DNA from: Centroberyx gerrardi
Taxonomy: Eukaryota; Chordata; Actinopteri; Beryciformes; Berycidae
Direction of reading: 5' to 3'
Assembly (NCBI RefSeq): GCF_048128805.1
Contig: NC_135997.1
Location: forward strand, 3,358,685-3,422,684
DNA length: 64,000 nucleotides
The notes under the pieces are model-generated. The model had not been told where the DNA came from, did not search any database, and was given only the letters and a program-made list of their open reading frames with translations. Position 1 is the stretch's first letter. Each line of letters begins with the position of its first letter. The translations under genes were made by a program, and so were the position numbers. Shown here one piece after another: positions 12,450 through 25,300 of this stretch.

Positions 12450-12828
12450 CTGGTACAAAAATCAGCAACACACAATCGTCATCAACAGTGTGTTATGCAA
12501 CTGCAAGCATTCAGATCTGTGTAACAAAGAGTAGAAAAATTACTATCTAAAATAATTACTAAACATTATGCTGGGAGCTGGCCAGCACGTGCATGGCTAG
12601 CTAACTAGCATTAGCTCAACATGCAACCAAAAGTGCTACTCGTGGATAAAGTTACCATTCTTGCACATAAATGTCTGTAACTTTCCGATTACATGCTAGT
12701 AGTGCTTACAGTCAAAATACATGCTACTGAAGGTTGCAAAAACAATTTTAAAGCATTAAACATAGAAATATTGGTTGCAACATTGCTCACATGTACCCAC
12801 CTCCAGCTTGGCAGTATTTTTCTTTGCT
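12450..12828 (-). ncRNA. Two exon-like blocks with a GT-AG intron (putative parent of the copy at 11886-11982)
   Basis: On the minus strand, block A (12828-12801, ending ccaagctggag) is followed by gtgggtacatg. The intervening 284 nt end in ttctactctttgttacacag. Block B (12516-12450) ends gtaccag|gtaggc. The intron is confirmed only indirectly by its clean absence in the neighbouring copy. No open frame is convincing, so a UTR or non-coding transcript is the best guess. Confidence 0.4.
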
Positions 12829-13032
12829 GAGGCAGGTACGGTGCGCGAGAAGGAACCCTATCTATGCAGTTGCGCTTTTAACCCACCAGGTGGCTCTAAA
12901 ACTATACATACGGTATGTAAGACAAGCATATCAATTTTGTAGAACTTCATAATAGAGGTTATTTCTAACTCTGTTACACAAACAAACAAACAAACGGCAC
13001 CGAAAACATAACCTCCTTGGCGGAGGTAATTA

Positions 13033-14045
13033 CACAATATTTCCTTCAAAATAAAAGCACAAAGTTTGTCACTTGAAATACAAAAAGTACTGGTATGTAG
13101 AGAACACAAAAATAAAAAAAACCCAAATAAATATGAAATATAAGTGCCATTTAAATCTGTAAATCGGTCAGGGTACTGGAGCTGCATTTTATAACTTTTA
13201 AGAACAACTGTGCCACAGCTCTGGGTTAAAATGACCCTTTATTAGACAGTACACATCCTTCCAGCTGGTCTGATGTGCTTTGTGAGTGTATTTTTGGCAG
13301 CCTTTTATATATGGCATCTCACAGCCTCTATGGCTATGAATATATGCAGTGAAATTGCAAATGCAATTGCATTGCATTTCATTTACTACAGATTCCTCCT
13401 TGGATATGTTCTTATTTTCACTCACATATTCTGTATTATTCAAAAGCAAACAACCAAAAAACACTGTTGGTACGTACAGTAGGCTATATGGCCTTCTGCA
13501 GACCTGTTAACATGAATATGAGCACATGTACTTCATGGATAAATGCTGTAATTTCACATATTGCTTTTCTTCATATTTTCCTTTTAAGATAAGATCCCCT
13601 TGGGGAAATTCAGGATTTTCCTCTCATTTGTTATATAAATACAGGAAATACAGTGAGTGCACTGCATACATATCCTACTGTAGTATAATCATGAATATAA
13701 ATAGACAAAAATATACAGGTATTTACAGTAACCTAGACATGACTGTACTGCTCAGAAATAAGGTGTATTGAGGGAGTGGGACATAAACACATTCATTTGC
13801 AAAGAGATGAGTGCCTGGGGAAATATGAGAGCCTGAGTCCAATTTGTGTTTCATTTTTAGCACCGTTGATCTTGGCTGTAGACCTCAATAGGCTAGGCCT
13901 CAATAGATGTCATAAAATAACAGCATCAATCAAATTATTTCTAGAGCAGCTCTGCCTCAGAGAAAGGTTTGTAGTACTAAAACTGCAATCTGCTTTTATT
14001 TTGAAAGTTATGACCGGAACTTCTTGTAGATTATTGTGTGTAGCT
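13033..14045. other. Upstream flank of acan; no gene seen
   Basis: AT-rich. It holds a palindromic gcaaatgcaattgcattgc near 13356-13375 and a LINE-tail-like taagataagatcccc near 13587. No TATA box is evident just before 14046. Confidence 0.45.
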
Positions 14046-14240
14046 TGACCCTGCAGCGCCGCTCTGAAGTTTGACAGCTACAGTTGGTCCCAGCTGAACG
14101 GAGTCTCTTTCTCTCCATCCAGCGGAGCATCCTGAGCCTGAGCCTCTGCTGGGATTTACACTCACCACTGACAAAAATACACCACCGAAGAAGAGACTGG
14201 TTCATTTTCTTCAACAGGTGTGGAGGAATTTCTGCAACAG
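14046..14240 (+). promoter_or_regulatory. acan: Probable non-coding exon 1 (5' UTR) of acan
   Basis: A GC-richer segment ends in the strong donor ctgcaacag|gtgagtg. Aggrecan genes have a non-coding first exon followed by a long intron, and the next acceptor (ttttaattccag at 19312) opens seven bases before the initiator ATG. The 5' edge is a guess. Linkage to acan is inferred from order and strand. Confidence 0.5.
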
Positions 14241-15089
14241 GTGAGTGATATACCATATATATTAGCCTATATTATACTATATGATATAGGCTTAATCATA
14301 CTGAAGTTATTATGTAGACTATCAAATGATGTCAGTGATGTGGTTGTAAATATAAAGGAGGATAAGCAGTGGATGATCATCACAAGGAAAACAACCACCA
14401 ATATCAAAAAAATCTGTTATATCTTCTTAAAAGCGTAATAAATGCTTAAAATACTCTATCCTCGTGTAACTCACATCCGTTTCATATTACTTACCATAAT
14501 GTAGGCTATATTATGCATGTTTGTCATAAAGATTTTTGTCCGACTAAAAAGCTGGTAAACTGAGCTTTAGGTGATTCTACCTGTTGATTCATACAGCCTC
14601 GTGTCTCTTGCTGTCATCATTTTAAGTTTATTTTCTGAAGGTGGGGGAAGTTTTGAATATAGAATATAGCTGAATAGCCCTAAAAAAAAAAACGATACTA
14701 ACCCTATCATAACTTTTTTTTTTTTTTTATCATAACTGCACATAATATCCTAGGAATATTATAGTCATGCCATAGGAGATAAAATAATATCAAGTAGATA
14801 TCACTAACTCACCATTGAGTATGCTACCACACACACACTATAGTCAAGTCAAAGTCAATAAATGCATAGAATCACACTAAACAGAACATCAACTACCAGA
14901 TTAAAAACACACATACTATACATCCCGAGTATTATTTGAATATTGTAGTGATTTTTCATCGGGGAGGTGTGTCTGGCATTTTTGGATTATGGATTATATT
15001 TGGAGAGTTGAAGTTTTAAAACCTGAAGTGTGATTCATATAGAAAACAAACAAAAAAAATGCATCAGACACGCACTCTGATGATGTGAT

Positions 15090-15420
15090 GATGAAATGGA
15101 CGGCTCTTTATCTGTGGATCAAAGCCGGTCCGCCACTCCCCCTCCCTTCACGTCTCGCTGTCTCCACCTCTCCTGGCTGAATGTGCGCAGTGTTGCGGCC
15201 CGATGGGAAGGGCCTCCCGCGGAATACACCGGGCTGTTTACATAGGCCCGAGTGTCGTCACGGCTCCCATAATGCCAGCTTCAGGCCGAACAGATCTGGT
15301 CTTATGGGCCGCGGCCTCTGTGGGAATAGACCCCACCGCACCGGCTGAATGAGCGCAGTGTCGCGCGGCCGCTCGCCCTGCTCACACATAACCCGGCTGC
15401 TAATGAACTGTCACTGAGTC
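15090..15420. promoter_or_regulatory. GC-rich block in acan intron 1, candidate regulatory element
   Basis: It stands out from AT-rich surroundings by CpG content and contains two near-identical 28-bp direct repeats (ggctgaatgtgcgcagtg at 15175, ggctgaatgagcgcagtg at 15343). It has no open frame of interest. An enhancer or alternative promoter role is inference. Confidence 0.35.
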
Positions 15421-16377
15421 AAAACACCACAGTCCGGTCCATGTTAGCCCCGACAGCCACTCCCTCCAGCCCCCAACCACTGCTGAAGGGATTTATTTGG
15501 AGGTATGTGGAGGTTAAAAGCCCTCTGCTGTTTAATCTTCCTGTACATTTAGTGGAATAATGCCGGATTGTAATTTGAATAGTGTAGAGTGTAATAAAAA
15601 AGTAGTGAAGTAGGTTGACCTCCAGTCGGTGATCATCATAAAGCAAACATTCACCACTATAAAGAACAATCAATTATATTTTCACCTTCTATTTTTTCAG
15701 TTAGGCTACTTCGGCGGTGGCCTATAGCCTATTCAGAAAAGTATTAACCTATTGTGTTTTTTTTTTTTTTTTAAAGACCTCATCTTTACATGACTTACAC
15801 CATGTAGCTATAGATTTACAGTATCTCAAACGACTTTTTTCATTTTTATTTTCACAGAAGCATCACTCTTTTTCCTTAAGAGTCGGTTTTTACATACTGT
15901 AATTTACCTCAGTTTGATGCTCCTTAGTATGTATGTAGGCCTATGTGTTCTGTGAATTTACAAGAATCAAAAAAACCTTTATCCCTCTATCATAAACACT
16001 TCCAAGTTGTTGTTTTGAGACGTCAGGTCGCTCCGAAGAATATTCCCGCATCACGTGAACGCAGCACACAGCCCCATTCACCAAGACAGGCGGAGTCAGG
16101 GAGAAAGAGAGAAATATTCTGGAGTTTGACAGTTGAGATGCTGTGCTGGTTGTATGTTGAATTCCTCAACTGACACACCCAAGGAAACCCCTTCAGTTCT
16201 TTTCACCACTACCATAGGTGCAGCATGAAAGTCTTTTCTGTTGCTTCTGTGAATTTTCCTCATAAAGATTAAAATCAGCCTAAGAAATTAGATAAAGACT
16301 CCATAAGCTACTCGCGATAACTCAGTAGCCTATTATCGTTTATCGTCTTTCAGTGGAATCATATCATGATGTTAATA

Positions 16378-16708
16378 AAGGTGCCGAAAATGGTTTTTCA
16401 GATTGAAGACACAGAAGAACCATTTCTGGTTCCACAAAGAACCAAGGTTCTTTAAAGAACCATTTCTGCACTCCTTTGCTTAGACACCTGCGTTGTGTTT
16501 CTGTTTATCTGCCCTTGTAGCCTATAGCCTCATATGCAATTGCACAATATACGCCATGGAGGGGTTTGGTTATTTTCCACATCACCCACTATCCAATAAC
16601 TAAGAATTAAGAACCTTTTTTTTTGGGGGGGGGGGGGGGGGATATTAAAAGGTTCTTGAAAGGTTCTTGTGGAACTAGAAATGGTTCTATGGCATCACTC
16701 CACCTTAA
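16378..16708. mobile_element. Non-autonomous inverted-repeat element with poly(G) insert
   Basis: The arms contain mirrored agaaccatttctggttcc and ggaactagaaatggttct motifs, with ttctttaaagaacc palindromes between them. A 15-base poly(G) run lies at about 16625-16640. No transposase is present. Confidence 0.6.
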
Positions 16709-16721
16709 TTTTTCTGTGTGT

Positions 16722-17745
16722 ATGGTGATTTTGTGATATGGTGACACACAATTCTGCTGTCTAAATTGATGATGACAAGCAAATTTTATTTAAAAACTCT
16801 GACAAAATGAGGCATGAAACATTTTAAGGAATATTAATTGGAAATTTCAGTTTTGTTTGACATCACACATTACTATTCGGTTCAGTGGGATGAACATGAA
16901 TTTGAGTATTTAAAGTGATTTTGCATACGTGAGCTATATCGTGATATATATTGATACCGAAAAAAAATACTTAGGATTATCGTGATATTGATTTCAACCA
17001 CATCGCCCAGCCCTATCTGCAAGGACAACACTGGATTCATCTGAGTTCAGGTGGGTTTACCCTGGCCTGCACTGCATCCCTGCTAATAAACAAGCAGTTT
17101 GTTCAGGTTGTAGAAAGTGTGTTTTATTTCCAAAGGTCTGAGCGGTTTGCAGGAACTTGTAGAATCTGCAGTGAGAGCCAGAGCGGCCTGATGGATGCTC
17201 CCCCTCCTGACAGGTCATCTCAGGACAGGGTCCAGCAGCAGGGTTTCTGTGCCACTCGCTGGAATCCTCAGTGCTTTTGAGGTTGTTGTCCAACTGTATA
17301 GTAAACCGCTGTGCTCACTTTCATCCTTTACTTTTCAATTCTCTACACCTTTGCATTCTATCACAGTCAGCATCACACAGCAGTCCAGAAGTTTCACAAG
17401 ATGTTGTTGCTAAATGAGTAATATGGTGCGGTAGGGCGTTGTAGTTGAAATCAATATCACTATCATCATAAGGATTTTTTTTTTTATATCGATATATATC
17501 ACGATATGACTTGATATGCTCATCCCATTGAACCGAATGGTAATGTTAGGTGTAATGTCAAAGCTGAACCTTTTAAATAACATTCCTTAAAATGGTTCAT
17601 ACCTCTTTCTGTCAGAGTTTTAAATAAAATTTGCTTGTCATCATCAATTTAGACAGCAGAGTTGTGTGTCACGATATCCCAAAATCACCATATCATCACC
17701 ATATCATTCCACTGAAAGACGATAAATTATAATATTGATTTATCG
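16722..17745. mobile_element. Two inverted copies of a ~270-bp element, about 0.5 kb apart
   Basis: The left arm (about 16722-16998) contains tgatgatgacaagcaaattt and ttcggttcagtgggatgaa. The right arm (about 17477-17745) contains the same motifs in reverse complement (aaatttgcttgtcatcatca, ttcatcccattgaaccgaa-like). Inside intron 1 these could fold back in RNA. Confidence 0.7.
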
Positions 17746-17932
17746 TTCAGTGCTATGGTGCTGTCGTCATTCACTTTACATTCCACATCTAACACGTCTA
17801 TGATTTGTGGACTTGATATTTGCACGTTGTGTTAATGTGTGTTCACAGCAACTGCATGCATTATGAACATGCCCCCTCTACTGCACATGCACACACACAT
17901 GGACAAGGGGAAAAAACACACACACACAAACA

Positions 17933-17973
<41 letters not shown>

Positions 17974-19319
17974 TCAGTTTGGGAAAAGTCCCAGCCTCCA
18001 CTTTAAAGCGAGGGAGGAGCAGGAACTGTTACTCAGACTTCTAACCGTAATAACAGCAAACATTTACTTTTGAAATAACTGGAGCTCTTTGTTCGCCTGT
18101 GAGAAAATAAGAGGCGGCTGTGAGCGGATGAGTAATCACAGAGCAGGACGCATGAATATTATCCAGCCGTTTGGTCATTTGTGCCGCTTCATTTATTCCT
18201 CTCAAGAAATGCAGTTGCTATGTAACTTTCCAAAACGTTAAAGTCTTACACAAACATTTCAACATAAAAAAAAGTCAATGAATACACAATCATTCTGCAG
18301 TGAACAGTTTATGGGTCCATAGCTGTTACATTCCAGTCATTTCGCTCTCAGGTAGAAACTTCCAGTAGCATCTCATCTCCAAAGAATATTTTCATAACAG
18401 TTCACTGCTCATATCCTCCACTGATTCTGCTGTGATGCAACAGGAAAGAAGCTGCCGGGTGGCTGATTTCTCAGTAACAGGCAATAGTCTGTCTTTTTAT
18501 CTATGTCTTTATTTTTATGTCTTTATTTTTATTTTTTTTATGTAAAACACTTTGAATTGCCGTTGTGTATGAAATGTGCTATATATATAAACTTGCCTTG
18601 CCTTGCCTTGCCTATAGGGGTTGTGTGTTCAGTGCAGTAGTTGCACAGTATGATGTGATGGGTTGCTTTGCATTCTTTTTATTGTCATGTAGGAATATGT
18701 ATGTTAAATTGTATGTTGTTGTTTTTTTGTATGACGATGTACAGTATGTATGTATGGTTGTATGTATGATGTGAAGGATGCTGTGTATGGAACTGATGTT
18801 TTTTATTAAGTGACAGCAATGCAGAGTCCAAGATAAATTTCCCCACAGGGACAATACAAGTATATCTTATCTTATCTTATCTTATCTTATCTTATCTTAT
18901 CACACTTGGCTAAAGGGCTAAAATAAAATAAAATGTACATCTTTATAGGGATAAATAGAATATTCAACACTCCATACAACCTAATGAGGTTACATCAAAT
19001 TTGATTCATGGTTGTATAACTTATGTATAGTTAGTATAGTTATACATATGGTAGATATACGTACTTATAGTATTTGTATTATCATTATAGTATATACTCA
19101 TAGGTATAATTGTACTTAGTGTAGTTATACTTATATATAAGTATATTTGATCATTCACGAGTCAAAGGTGTAAAATTCAAAACAAAATTGCAGTTGTTGC
19201 TGTTGTAAATTGCATCTTTATAGGGATAAATATACAGGCACACGTGTTGAGGTTACATAGAATTTGATTCATAATGGTTGTTTTCTTACTTTTTGCTTTT
19301 TTTTAATTCCAGGTAAAAT

Positions 19320-22300
19320 ATGAGCAGGTGGATTGTATTGCTGTCTGTGTGTCTGAATGTCGTCTCAGCATCATTTGACTACATGTATGACGAGCATGAA
19401 TTTCTGGGTAAGAGAGATCACACTACACCACTCACCTTTTTAAGTGCATTTTAAAATAGCATGAATATGAATTAGGGCTGCATTACTGAAATATGTCTAC
19501 TTCTCTCTCAACAGAGTTTTAGAATATTTTCAGTTCAAGTCTAGTGAGCAGTTTATTGATCATGGGTCCTGGGATTACATGGTATTCATGTTTCGTTGTC
19601 TTAGTTTATTTTTGTTTATTTGTGTCCCTCTCAGACCCGGAGGATGTCCTGAGTGTGAGTATTCCTCTGGAGGAGCCACAGCGCCCTCTACTGGGAGCAA
19701 CACTGGTACTGCCATGCTACTTCCAGGTAAGTCTACCTGCTGTTGATCAGTATGCAGTTTGTATTCAATGGGCACTATGCTTTCCACAGTATATTCAATA
19801 CAGTATGTTCAGAAATGAGTCCAAGCGAGAGAGAAAAGAGAAAAAAGTAGGAGTTGCTGAGGAGTTCAACCTTAAATGGGAAGGATTAAAACTTACTTTT
19901 AGCACAGTCCATGAAGGGTTATGTTCTCTGAAACTTGGTAGAATAAAAATTATATTAGAATACAAATACAAAATACAAATCTGAGTTTCTCTAGTTTTTT
20001 GGTTTAAGGCATCACGTCTGTTAACCATGAAGTGTGAGTGGGAGGCTGCAGGTTCTTCCAGTTTAGGAGGATTAGTCTGTGTGCTAATGAAGTAACAAAG
20101 GTTGTAAAGTGTTTACTGACCTAGTAAAAGTTCTGATACCTTGAATCTTTGTCAGAGTGTTGTGATGATATTTAGTTGCAGGAATTGATTGAACACTGTT
20201 GTTCCCCATGCAGGACCACACTGTCCCTGACCCGGGAGCGCCCACCATCGCCCCCCTTTCTCATCGCATCAAATGGAGCCGCGTCACTAAAGAAAAGGTC
20301 ACCAACATCCTGGTGGCCTTGGAAGGACGGGTGCGTATCGCAGACAGCTACCTGGACAGGGTCCATATGGTGGGATACCCCATGACCCCCACAGACGCCA
20401 GCATCAAGATAACTGAGCTGCGCTCCAACGACACAGGAGTGTACCGCTGCGAGGTCCAGCACGGCATCGAGGACGACCACGACACCGTCCATGTGCAGGT
20501 TCAAGGTACGTCTGAGTGTTACAGATACACTGGGAGTGAGCGGAAAGCTCAGAGAGGATTTAGTGTCACATTAGTGTCAAATGAAATGAGTGAGTAGACA
20601 GTGGTGACAATAAAGACCTGCATACATAATATTCATAGATGGCTGCTAAATCAAATGGCAGTGATTAAACACAATGTCTAATCGAACGTGGTCCACTACT
20701 TGTAGTATGAGGACAAAAGTGCCAGTTGAAAATCACTGCCTGCTGTTAACAGGGCATCAAGTAATTTATGACTTTTATCGATCTCTACTGGCAAGGCAAG
20801 GCATTGCAACAAAATGGACAGCTCTCTGGCACAGTGTACAGTGGCCTGTAATGGACATAAACAATAAAATCACACTTTCATAATAGGACGAGCTAGCTAA
20901 TTAGAGCAGAGATCCAATAGAAATCTCTAGTGAAGAGGTGATATATCACCATGCTTAATAGTAGTAACAGTAAAAACCTTACTTAAAGGAATAGTTCACC
21001 CAAAAATGAAAATTCTGTCATCATCTACTCACCCTCATGCCAAATGAAACACAGGTGAAATTTGTTAGTCCATATAACACACAGGGAGGTTGCCAGCACA
21101 ACTTGGTAGCAGCCTTCTCCAAAACAACTGAAGTCAATGGGGACCTGTTCTTTAGAGTTCCAAAACAAAAACAGCCAAACAATCAAACTGAATAGAAAGA
21201 CCTATACACCATTATTTGTTGCGAATCAATCAGCTGTAGTTAAAGGATAAGGCCGGTGTTTTCTAATGCATTGTTTACCGTCAACAAATCCTATGAAAAT
21301 AACAAAATCAGCAATGATTTTGTTTTGCCAACAAGTCTCGTCTATGTAGCCGGTGCCCAATGCAGCCTCATGTCCCAGCAGCCATAGAACTCCATTGTAT
21401 TAAAAAAACAATTAAAAACACGTCAAAGAGCCATGCCGTTGTTCTGGGCAGCATATTTCATCATCACGATGCACCGGGCCAGCCGACTTTTTCCTCAAAC
21501 AACTTAATAAGCCGGCTGTAAACACTTTGCGATCTCAGGAAAGTAGTTCCGTAGCACCGAAAATAGTCCCCAGCGTAATGAAGAATTTGTTCCCATTTGA
21601 ATTTGATTTGGTAATAACTACAACAGCCTGACTTTTCGTGGTAACAGTTAGCGATTTTTAAAATTGAAACTATGTCTTTGTGAGCTGTATTTCAAGGTTT
21701 TTAGCTTACAATTGGAGCCAATGACTTCCGGGTTGACGGCTAAAAACGGTACATGGGAAGTCAGAAAGTAACGGGAGTAGAGCAAACGCATTGTTGATTT
21801 TGTTATTTTCATAGGATTTGTTGACGGTAAGCAATGCATTAAAAAACACCGGCCTTATCCTTTAAGATTTGCACTAAATTATGGTGTAAATATAGGTCTT
21901 TTTGGAACTCTGAAGAACTGGTCCCCACTGACTTCAGTTGTTTTGGAGAAGGCTGCTATGGAGTTGTGCTGGCAACCTCCCTGTGTGTTATATGGATTTC
22001 AACTGGCATGAGGGTGAGTAGATGATGACAGAATTTTCATTTTTGGGTGAACTATTCCTTTAATGCACCTTTAAATTAAAGTGCTTGTTTTTCTCTCCAG
22101 GTATTGTGTTCCACTACCGGGCCATCACCGACCGCTACAGTTTAACTTTTGAAAAGGCCAAGGCAGCTTGTATCCAGAACAGTGCGGTCATCGCTTCGCC
22201 TGAGCAGCTCCAAGCTGCTTATGATGATGGATTCCACCAGTGTGATGCAGGCTGGCTGTCTGATCAAACAGTCAGGTCAGTTTGTAGCTGAGGTCTGGTC

Positions 22301-25300
22301 CTGTGCAGCTCAGTGGGTAGAGCACTTTAAAAAACACTTCCAGGGTCATGGCTTGACACTGGAGCCAAATGTAAAAAACCATGTGCTAATGATAATCTAA
22401 GACACCTTGCAAGTGTCCAACAAACGGCGTAGTATAATATTATCTAGCCAAACCTACAGTACATTTGCCATTTGACTAGATATATATAATGTATTCACAG
22501 CTCAGCTCAAGCTCATATCCATTTTCTGGGGGTTGTTGAAAGGTATTCTGGGAAATGTAGGAAATCATTAACTGAAGTAGATGCAGACAAGGCAGGTTGA
22601 GGGAAAGTGGTAAAAAGTAAAAAACACAACAAAATAACTCCTATAATGCATTGAACATCACAGATTGATGATATATCGCCTCACAGTGTGTCTGAGGGTG
22701 GGTTTTTCCTTTAAATTGCATCTTGAACTTTGATATAAAGATATTAAAGCTTCATTTTAATAAATCCAAGGTACCCAATCCACGATCCTCGTGAGAACTG
22801 CTACGGTGACAAAGATGAATTCCCTGGAGTCAGGACCTACGGAGTGAGAGATGTCAATGAAACATACGATGTCTACTGTTTTGCTGAACAGATGACAGGT
22901 ACTTAAAGCGAAAATGTCATGTAATGTCTCTTTATTTGTGATTTCTCATTCATTGTTGTAGGATTTTGCTTCCATTTTCAAATTTTTCAAATTATTTTAT
23001 GCTCCTCTTTTTTATTATTTCTCTTTTTAATTTCCTCATCTTATACAGGCAGGGTTTTCTACACTGGTTCTGTGAATAAGTTCACCTATGCTGAGGCAGT
23101 GGAAACGTGTTCTGAGCAGGGAGCCCAGTTGGCCACGACCGGCCAGCTGTACCTAGCCTGGCAGGGCGGTATGGATGTCTGCAATGCAGGCTGGCTGGGG
23201 GACAAGAGCGTCCGCTACCCCATCAATATCCGTAGGCCGCAGTGTGGAGGGGGTCTGCTGGGCGTGCGCACTGTTTACCTCCACACCAACCAGACAGGAT
23301 ACCCTCTTCTTGAGTCCCGCTATGATGCCTTCTGCTATACAGGTAGGCTGTCAGCCATTTAGACCAAGGATGGAGATACTGAGAGTGCAATGGAAGGGTT
23401 TCATTCCAAAATGCTATATATCCATTTAGGAAAAATATTGCTACCTGAAATTCATCACAATTGAAAAACATAAATGACTCTGTCCTTAACTATCAGTGCT
23501 AGCAGTCAATATGGGAGAGTGGATGTCTTTTTTTTTTTTTTAAATAGTAGATATCTGATTTTGGAACAAATTACCAGCTTACCATGGGAACATGTGTGCC
23601 TACTGGTGAATGAACCACTAAAAATACAGCAGTTTTCTAGGAAGTAATGAGATTTTTATATAAATATGAGAAAATAAAAAAAAACAATTCTTATGGCATT
23701 TATTCTTAAATATATGTACATAATGATATGGAGAATTAGTTATCAAGGTGAAAATGTCATTTTTCATTTCATTGTGACTTTAAATGTGCATTTAAACAGC
23801 CTTTTCTAAGATATGAGCCATGTATCCAGAATACTGTGTGTATGTAAACGACCATCGATATAACATCTAAGCATGTCCTTACTAATCCAGATTCCCCTGA
23901 TGAGGAGGGCTCAGGCTTGGACTCCACAGAAGCTGGAAGTGGCGTGCTGAGTGTTGCCACGGTGACGCAGAGCCCAGAGGTCTTCTTCAGGAGGACGACA
24001 ACAGAGAGCGAGGCGGTTGGAGAGCTGTTCACTCAGCGACCCACCGCTGTGGACTTCACCTACACTGGGAGCCCCACTGAGCTGCCCCTGCCCCAGCCGC
24101 CCAGCATCACAGAGCTCATCACAGAGGAGGTGGAGGCAGCCACCGCCCGGCCAGATGTCGGCAGGGAGCCCAGCAAACGCTTCATGATGCCTCCGACTGG
24201 TCAGTGATGGAAGTTCTTGTGCATATTATGATAATTGCTAACATACAGAATCAATTTACTGTATGTATTGTAACTTTACGTCGAAAGTCCAGTGATTGTC
24301 CCTGCTCTCGGGAGGAGAAAAATGGCTTTACCAACAGAAACTGGAGAATCGTTCTTGTGTCGTGTTTTGTTGAGAATGCAATTGAAGGGGTTTCTTTCCA
24401 AAATGCTATATATCCATTTTTGAAAATTGTTGCTACTTGAACTTCATTGGGCAATATTTGAAAAACATAGATGATTCTGTCCTCAAAAATGAACAATTTT
24501 ATAAGCAAATGTCTTAAGATGACTCTTAACTTCAGTACTAACCCATAATGTGCTTAACGTTCAGTGCCAGCAGTCAATATGGGAGGGTTGGTGCCATTTG
24601 GTGGATATCACCATTTGGTATCACCATATCACATTTTGGAACAAAACTCTTCAATTCTGCTTATTATCATTCCTGAAGACATTCGCTATGTTTACATGTG
24701 CAACAATATTCTCTTAACATTCAGGATACTCAAATATTCCATTTATGAGCTGGAACATGTAAACACCAGACACCATTAACCCCGATAAGCTCTTAGAGCT
24801 ATGAGAAACCTGGTTAAGGTACCTGAGATATTCTGATATTATGCGGGATACTGACGCATGTGAACATCTTATCCCATTTATCGTTGGTTTTTTACTTACT
24901 TACTTAGAAAGTTCAGTCAGTGTCCCAACTCTTGGGATGAGAAAATTGGCTTTACCAAAGGAAACCAGAGAATATTTCTTGTGTCCATCTGTAGGTGTAG
25001 TGTTCCATTACCGCTCAGGCTCTGGCCGCTATGCGTTCACCTTCATTGAGGCCCAGCTGGCCTGCCAGAGTGTCGGAGCCTCCATCGCCACCCCAGAACA
25101 GCTGCAGGCTGCGTATGAGGCCGGCTATCACCAGTGTGATGCAGGCTGGTTACTGGACCAGACTGTCAGGTAAATCTGATGTCCTACTCTATATTTTCAG
25201 ATACCTGCCCTGTGCAAATGCAAATAATACCTAAAAGTAATGTTAAATAAATAATGTTGTTTACCCTTTTCCAGGTATCCTATTGTTTCTCCTCGAGATA

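Larger units (their letters stand above)
11585..13032 (-). mobile_element. Split dispersed repeat with cctccgccaagg ends, interrupted by transcript-like sequence
   Basis: The two outer ends carry inverted cctccgccaagg / ccttggcggagg motifs (11619-11631 and 13014-13026). Both sides carry runs of caaacaaac (near 11762-11783 and 12976-12994) and the phrase 'gaagtttcatgaaaatcgg' typical of a widespread animal repeat. Normally such a unit is a few hundred bp. Here about 1.2 kb of unrelated sequence separates the halves, including two copies of a short exon-like segment described separately. Confidence 0.5.
14241..19312 (+). other. acan: acan intron 1 (5.1 kb)
   Basis: No internal coding exon seen. 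Contents: a GC-rich block at 15090-15420; a MITE at 16378-16708; an inverted element pair at 16722-17745; a (CA)n run around 17920-17971; LINE 3' tails with (ttgcc)n at 18480-18616 and (ttatc)n at 18865-18901. The tracts in between are AT-rich and featureless to me. Confidence 0.5.

Noticed and set aside
19544..19984. 146-codon frame spanning acan exon 3
   Set aside because: Only 19635-19726 is exon; the rest reads through acceptor and donor into intron.
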